Shown: piece after piece, positions 63,231 to 64,000 of the stretch | Layout: the number at the start of each line of letters is the position of its first letter | Numbering within the stretch: the stretch's first letter is position 1 | From: Larix kaempferi | Lineage: Eukaryota; Streptophyta; Pinopsida; Pinales; Pinaceae | Length of the DNA: 64,000 nt | Assembly: GCA_027924585.1 (NCBI GenBank) | Contig: BSBM01000917.1 | Span: forward strand, 9,911,501-9,975,500 | Direction: 5' to 3' | Made by a program: the position numbers and the translations under genes | Notes under the pieces: generated by a model | The model's input: only the letters and a program-made list of their open reading frames with translations | Database searches by the model: none | What the model was told of the DNA's origin: nothing

Positions 63231-64000
63231 TGTAAACCTTCTAGAAGCTGTGATTTTAAAAAATGGGGGAAGTAAGCTATTCTTATTTCCAAACGCATGC
63301 GCAAACTATAGAAAGTCGTTATGACGTAGAATGTGCATACTTTGTTGATTCCATTTATGAAATAAAACACATTTTCTAAAAATTCGTGTTTTTTAAGAAA
63401 TCATGTAAACCTTCTAGAAGCTGTGATTGTAAAAAACGGGGGAAGTAAGCTATTCTTATTTCCAAACGCATGCGCAAACTATAGAAAGTCGTTATGACCT
63501 AGAATGTGCATACTTTGTTGATTCCATTTATGAAATAAAACACATTTTCTAAAAACTCGTGTTTTTTAAGAAATCATGTAAACCTTCTAGAAGCTGTGAT
63601 TTTAAAAAACGGCGGAAGTAAGCTATTCTTATTTCCAAACGCATGCACAAACTATAGAAAGTCGTTATGACGTAGAATGTGCATACTTTGTTGATTCCAT
63701 TTATGAAATAAAACACATTTTCTAAAAACTCGTGTTTTTTAAGAAATCATGTAAACCTTCTAGAAGCTGTGATTTTAAAAAATGGGGGAAGTAAGCTTTT
63801 CTTATTTCCGGACACATGCGCAAACTATAGAAAGTCGTTATGACGTAGAATGTGCATACTTTGTTGATTCCATTTATGAAATAAAACACATTTTCTAAAA
63901 ACTCGTGTTTTTTAAGAAATCATGTAAACCTTCTAGAAGCTGTGATTTTAAAAAACGGGGGAAGTAAGCTATTCTTATTTCCAAACGCATGCGCAAACTA
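63190..64000. repeat. Right-edge block, continues beyond the window
   Basis: Collinear with 48150-48860 onward. The array is still in full register at the last base, so the satellite extends beyond this window. Confidence 0.8.

Larger units (their letters stand above)
1..64000. repeat. 173-bp satellite DNA array, head-to-tail, incomplete at both ends
   Basis: The motif gtcgttatgac opens the window and recurs at 174, 347, 520 and 693, then about every 173 bp to the end, giving roughly 370 monomers. Every monomer I followed lies in the same orientation, and no stretch of more than a few bases is non-satellite. Landmarks in order within a monomer are a TGACGTA motif, a block ending in AATAAAACAC, two A/T tracts, the palindrome CTTCTAGAAG, TTTTAAAA, a G-run, AAGCTT, and ACGCATGCGCA. 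Most monomers are 173 bp, with variants of 171, 172, 174 and 175 bp and three strongly shortened ones. The length is close to one nucleosome repeat, as in many centromeric satellites; the centromeric assignment is inference. The sequence is not human alpha satellite, and I do not recognise the family. No gene is present anywhere in the window. Confidence 0.98.

Noticed and set aside
1-64000. CRISPR array
   Set aside because: Repeat and 'spacer' are not distinguishable: the whole 173-bp unit is conserved, with no variable spacers and no cas genes.
1-64000. Human alpha satellite (about 171 bp)
   Set aside because: The length is similar, but the sequence does not resemble the alphoid consensus.

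Overview
The window is one uninterrupted block of tandem satellite DNA. About 370 copies of an AT-rich monomer of roughly 173 bp (a near-consensus copy, 8305-8477, is about 33% G+C by hand count) run head to tail in one orientation from the first base to the last. I found no protein-coding gene, rRNA, tRNA, CRISPR array, transposon body, inverted segment or non-satellite spacer. The open reading frames present are short (60 to 113 codons), recur at monomer spacing and are by-products of the repeat: 173 is not a multiple of 3, so a frame cannot stay in register from one monomer to the next. This is eukaryotic heterochromatin, most likely centromeric or pericentromeric. I do not recognise the satellite family and cannot name the species. 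The variants cluster at CpG positions as TpG or CpA, which suggests germline CpG methylation (vertebrate, plant or a methylating invertebrate).

Layout. 1-2091: monomers whose order is repeated near the right edge (about 61.4-63.2 kb). 2092-20107: two tandem copies of an 8,997-bp block (52 monomers) that are almost identical; each contains a nested 7-monomer duplication (1,211 bp) and a 2-monomer duplication (346 bp). 20108-22732: diverged monomers, including the first of four copies of a 0.7-kb block. 22733-24462: a 3-monomer block in three copies. 24463-28850: a mosaic that follows the order of the 9-kb unit but skips parts of it. 28910-31460: an 8-monomer block in two copies. 31548-34350: a reused 1.1-kb block, then an out-of-register 1,121-bp tandem duplication. 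34351-38776: mosaic containing two shortened monomers and a 1,485-bp-offset duplication. 38878-42523: a 4-monomer tandem duplication and two more copies of the 0.7-kb block. 42620-46500: long blocks shared with 26.9-27.8, 35.2-37.5 and 1.5-2.4 kb. 46500-64000: more diverged monomers with further 0.7 to 1.7-kb shared blocks, the last running off the right edge.

The array therefore shows structure at several scales: a 173-bp monomer, several monomer subtypes, blocks of 2 to 9 monomers, and a 52-monomer block. This is what repeated unequal exchange or replication-based amplification would leave, without one regular higher-order repeat. Each monomer also carries a fixed set of short motifs (TTCTAGAA, ACGCATGCGCA, TGACGTA, AATAAA) that resemble known transcription-factor or RNA-processing signals. 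Whether any of them works is inference.
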